A DNA stretch of 7,980 bases, taken from an uncultured Lachnospiraceae bacterium. Its GTDB lineage: Bacteria; Bacillota; Clostridia; Lachnospirales; Lachnospiraceae. Below the pieces are notes generated by a model that was not told the DNA's origin, searched no databases, and was given only the letters and a program-made list of their open reading frames with translations. The stretch lies in the NCBI GenBank assembly GCA_934418055.1, contig CAKRWX010000097.1:1-7980 (forward strand), given 5' to 3'. Shown here piece after piece: positions 5,934 through 7,980 of this stretch (position 1 is the first letter of the stretch; each line of letters opens with the position of its first letter). Made by a program: the position numbers and the translations under genes.

Positions 5934-6440
5934 ATGGCAAAAGTTGGAATTGTTATGGGCAGCGACTCAGATATGCCGATCATGGCGAAAGCAGCGGAGA
6001 TTCTTGACCGGTTTGGAATTGATTATGAGATGAAGATCATTTCCGCACACCGGGAACCTGATATTTTCTTCCAGTGGGCCAAAGAAGCAGAAGAAAAGGG
6101 CATCAAGGTGATCATCGCAGGCGCAGGTAAGGCAGCACATCTTCCAGGTATGTGCGCAGCTCTTTTCCCACTTCCAGTCATTGGAATCCCGATGAAGACT
6201 TCTGATCTTGGCGGTGTGGATTCCCTTTATTCCATCGTCCAGATGCCATCCGGCATTCCGGTAGCTACGGTAGCCATCAACGGCGGCGCTAACGCTGGCA
6301 TTCTTGCAGCGAAGATCTTAGCTGCTTCTGATGATGAATTATTAGGAAAATTAAAACAGTATTCCGAAGAGATGAAGAACGATGTGGTAAAGAAAGACGA
6401 GAAGCTTCAGCAGATTGGATATAAAGAGTACCTTGCATAA
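5934..6440 (+). CDS. purE: N5-carboxyaminoimidazole ribonucleotide mutase (PurE, class I)
   Basis: 168 residues, the normal length. Seen: GSDSD near the N-terminus (9-13), the catalytic SAHR (37-40, H39), GAGKAAHLPGM (63-73), and DSLYSIVQMPSGIPVAT (96-112). These match class I PurE, which moves the carboxyl of N5-CAIR to give CAIR in purine synthesis; class II enzymes (direct AIR carboxylases) lack the AAHLPG motif. The protein forms a cytosolic octamer in known cases. Ribosome binding site AAGGAG at 5918-5923, 10 nt before the ATG. It is the first gene of the pur operon, 61 nt ahead of purM. The partner PurK, which makes N5-CAIR, is not in the window. Confidence 0.97.
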   Translation: MAKVGIVMGSDSDMPIMAKAAEILDRFGIDYEMKIISAHREPDIFFQWAKEAEEKGIKVIIAGAGKAAHLPGMCAALFPLPVIGIPMKTSDLGGVDSLYSIVQMPSGIPVATVAINGGANAGILAAKILAASDDELLGKLKQYSEEMKNDVVKKDEKLQQIGYKEYLA

Positions 6441-6501
6441 AAGTATCAGTTACTGTAAATCAGAATAAAAAACACTGTGTGATAACGTAAGGAGGAGAAT
6501 C

Positions 6502-7533
6502 ATGGATTACAAGAAAGCCGGAGTTGATATTGAAGCAGGATATAAATCCGTAGAATTAATGAAAGAACACGTAAAAAAGACCATGCGTGAGGAGGTATTA
6601 GGCGGCCTTGGTGGTTTTTCCGGTGCTTTTTCGTTAGCAAAGATCAAAGAAATGGAAGAGCCGGTGCTGTTATCGGGTACAGACGGCTGTGGAACGAAAG
6701 TAAAACTGGCTATCATCATGGACAAGCATGATACCATCGGTATCGACGCTGTTGCCATGTGCGTGAATGATATCGCCTGCGCAGGCGGTGAGCCATTATT
6801 CTTCTTAGACTACATTGCCTGTGGCAAAAACTATCCGGAGAAGATCGCTGACATCGTAAAAGGTGTGGCAGAGGGCTGTCTCCAGTCTGAAGCAGCGCTG
6901 ATCGGCGGTGAAACTGCAGAACATCCAGGACTGATGCCGGAGGAAGATTACGATCTGGCCGGATTTGCAGTTGGTGTCTGCGACAAGAAAGAGATGATCA
7001 CTGGTGAGAGCTTAAAAGCTGGGGATGTGCTGATCGGTATGGCATCCACTGGCGTTCATTCCAACGGATTCTCGCTGGTAAGAAAAGTATTTGAGAATGA
7101 GCTGACTAAAGAAGGGTTAAATACCTACTATGATGAGTTGGGTAAAACACTTGGCGAGGCGCTTCTGGCACCGACTAGAATCTATGTGAAAGCCTTAAAG
7201 AATGTGAAAAAAGCTGGTGTGACTGTGAAAGCCTGCAGCCATATTACTGGCGGAGGCTTCTATGAGAATGTACCGCGTATGTTAAAAGAAGGAACCAGAG
7301 CAGTGATCAAAAAGGACAGCTATGAAATTCCTGCTATTTTCGGTATGCTGGCAAAGAAGGGCGAGATCACAGAGCAGATGATGTACAACACCTTCAACAT
7401 GGGCATCGGTATGGTAGTAGCAGTTGATCCTGCTGATGTGGAGAAGACCATGGCTGCTATCCGTGAAACTGGTGATACCCCATATGTGATCGGTTCCATT
7501 GAAGAAGGAGAAAAGGGAGTGACCTTATGCTAA
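6502..7533 (+). CDS. purM: Phosphoribosylformylglycinamidine cyclo-ligase (AIR synthetase)
   Basis: 343 residues, typical of PurM. It converts FGAM plus ATP to AIR, the substrate that leads into the PurE step. Motifs in order: GGLGGFSGAF (34-43), SGTDGCGTK (58-66, ATP-binding), GIDAVAMCVNDI (80-91), GEPLFFLDY (96-104), GGETAEHPG (135-143), GVHSNGFSLVR (184-194), APTRIYVK (223-230), HITGGGFYENVPR (247-259), and TFNMGIGM (297-304). The HPG in place of the more common MPG in the fifth motif is a lineage variant, not damage. Strong AAGGAGG site 6 nt upstream. Its stop overlaps the purN start by 7 bases. Confidence 0.97.
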   Translation: MDYKKAGVDIEAGYKSVELMKEHVKKTMREEVLGGLGGFSGAFSLAKIKEMEEPVLLSGTDGCGTKVKLAIIMDKHDTIGIDAVAMCVNDIACAGGEPLFFLDYIACGKNYPEKIADIVKGVAEGCLQSEAALIGGETAEHPGLMPEEDYDLAGFAVGVCDKKEMITGESLKAGDVLIGMASTGVHSNGFSLVRKVFENELTKEGLNTYYDELGKTLGEALLAPTRIYVKALKNVKKAGVTVKACSHITGGGFYENVPRMLKEGTRAVIKKDSYEIPAIFGMLAKKGEITEQMMYNTFNMGIGMVVAVDPADVEKTMAAIRETGDTPYVIGSIEEGEKGVTLC

Positions 7534-7980
7534 GAGTCGGTGTGATGGTTTCCGGAGGTGGAACCAATCTTCAGGCGATTTTAGATGCGGTAGACGCCGG
7601 GAAGATCACAGATGCAGAAATTACAGTTGTGGTCAGCAACAATCCAGGTGCTTATGCCCTGGAACGGGCGAAAAAACATGGCATTGAAGCGTTGTGCATT
7701 TCCCCAAAGGATTATGAGAACCGGGATGCTTTTAATGAAGCGTTCTTACATAAAATTGATGAATACCATCTGGATCTGATCGTGTTAGCCGGTTTCTTAG
7801 TGAAGATTCCTGCTGCCATGATTGAGAAATACGAGGGAAAGATCATCAACATCCATCCGTCCTTAATTCCGTCCTTCTGCGGCGTTGGATTCTACGGATT
7901 GAAGGTACATGAGGCGGCTCTGGAGAGAGGCGTGAAGGTGACTGGTGCTACCGTTCATTTCGTGGACAGCGGCATGGCCC
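7527..7980 (+). CDS. purN: Phosphoribosylglycinamide formyltransferase (PurN, 3' end missing)
   Basis: 151 codons are visible and the frame stays open at the right edge; complete PurN is about 190-210 residues. The N-terminus MLRVGVMVSGGGTNLQAI contains the phosphate-binding SGGGTNLQ loop (9-16). NIHPSLIP (108-115) carries the catalytic N108 and H110, and the third catalytic residue is D147 in HFVDSGM (144-150). It transfers a formyl group from 10-formyl-tetrahydrofolate to GAR. The start is ATGCTAA, whose TAA is the purM stop, and it has AAGGGAG at 7513-7519, so the two genes are translationally coupled. purD or purH commonly follows in related genomes, but lies outside this window. Confidence 0.97.
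   Translation, partial: MLRVGVMVSGGGTNLQAILDAVDAGKITDAEITVVVSNNPGAYALERAKKHGIEALCISPKDYENRDAFNEAFLHKIDEYHLDLIVLAGFLVKIPAAMIEKYEGKIINIHPSLIPSFCGVGFYGLKVHEAALERGVKVTGATVHFVDSGMA

Noticed and set aside
6122..6154. Lys66 in GAGKAAHLPG of PurE instead of Gly as in E. coli
   Set aside because: From memory, this variant is common in clostridial and Thermotoga-like PurE proteins; it is not an unusual active-site change.
6441..6501. Internal promoter or attenuator between purE and purM
   Set aside because: Only small chance palindromes such as TTAC-T-GTAA (6450-6458) are visible, with no convincing promoter or terminator.

Overview
The window looks like chromosome of a low-to-mid GC Gram-positive anaerobe, most likely a gut Clostridia of the Lachnospiraceae type. 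This is inferred from strong AGGAGG-type ribosome binding sites, TTGACN-N17-TATAAT promoters, the protein character of the purE-purM-purN run, and a YfcC/YitT/LysR accessory block. No mobile element, tRNA, rRNA or CRISPR array was seen.

Layout. (1) 1-706, minus: the 5' two thirds of an M20 metallopeptidase gene running off the left edge. (2) 707-881: a divergent control region. (3) 882-1820, plus: a LysR-type regulator. (4) 1817-1883: an operator and strong promoter driving three plus-strand genes, a short YitT-like membrane protein (1927-2556), a cytosolic C45/acyl-CoA:6-APA acyltransferase-like Ntn hydrolase (2580-3650) and a YfcC/DcuC-type permease (3663-5084). (5) 5159-5764: a small class I SAM methyltransferase whose ribosome binding site lies in one arm of a 14-bp inverted repeat. 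(6) 5804-7980: a purine biosynthesis operon with its own promoter and an AT-rich, palindrome-laden leader, purE, purM and the start of purN (runs off the right edge).

The main observation is that the M20 promoter (reading left) and the yitT-C45-permease promoter (reading right) are built to the same plan. Each has a 16-bp ATAAG-N6-CTTAT dyad (14 of 16 bases identical when read toward its gene), then exactly 22 bp, a -35 box, 17 bp, and TATAAT. Both dyads centre at about -65 from the predicted start of transcription, the classical LysR recognition position. The two modules flank the lysR gene. This makes a regulon of lysR, M20 peptidase, YitT, C45 hydrolase and permease very likely. By function it reads as import of an amide- or peptide-bonded compound followed by intracellular hydrolysis, formally like the E. 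coli abgR/abgABT arrangement but with different protein families. The substrate cannot be read from the sequence.

The right end is ordinary housekeeping purine synthesis, translationally coupled at purM-purN. No stretch longer than about 180 bases lacks a gene, and each of the larger gaps carries promoter or palindromic elements described below.
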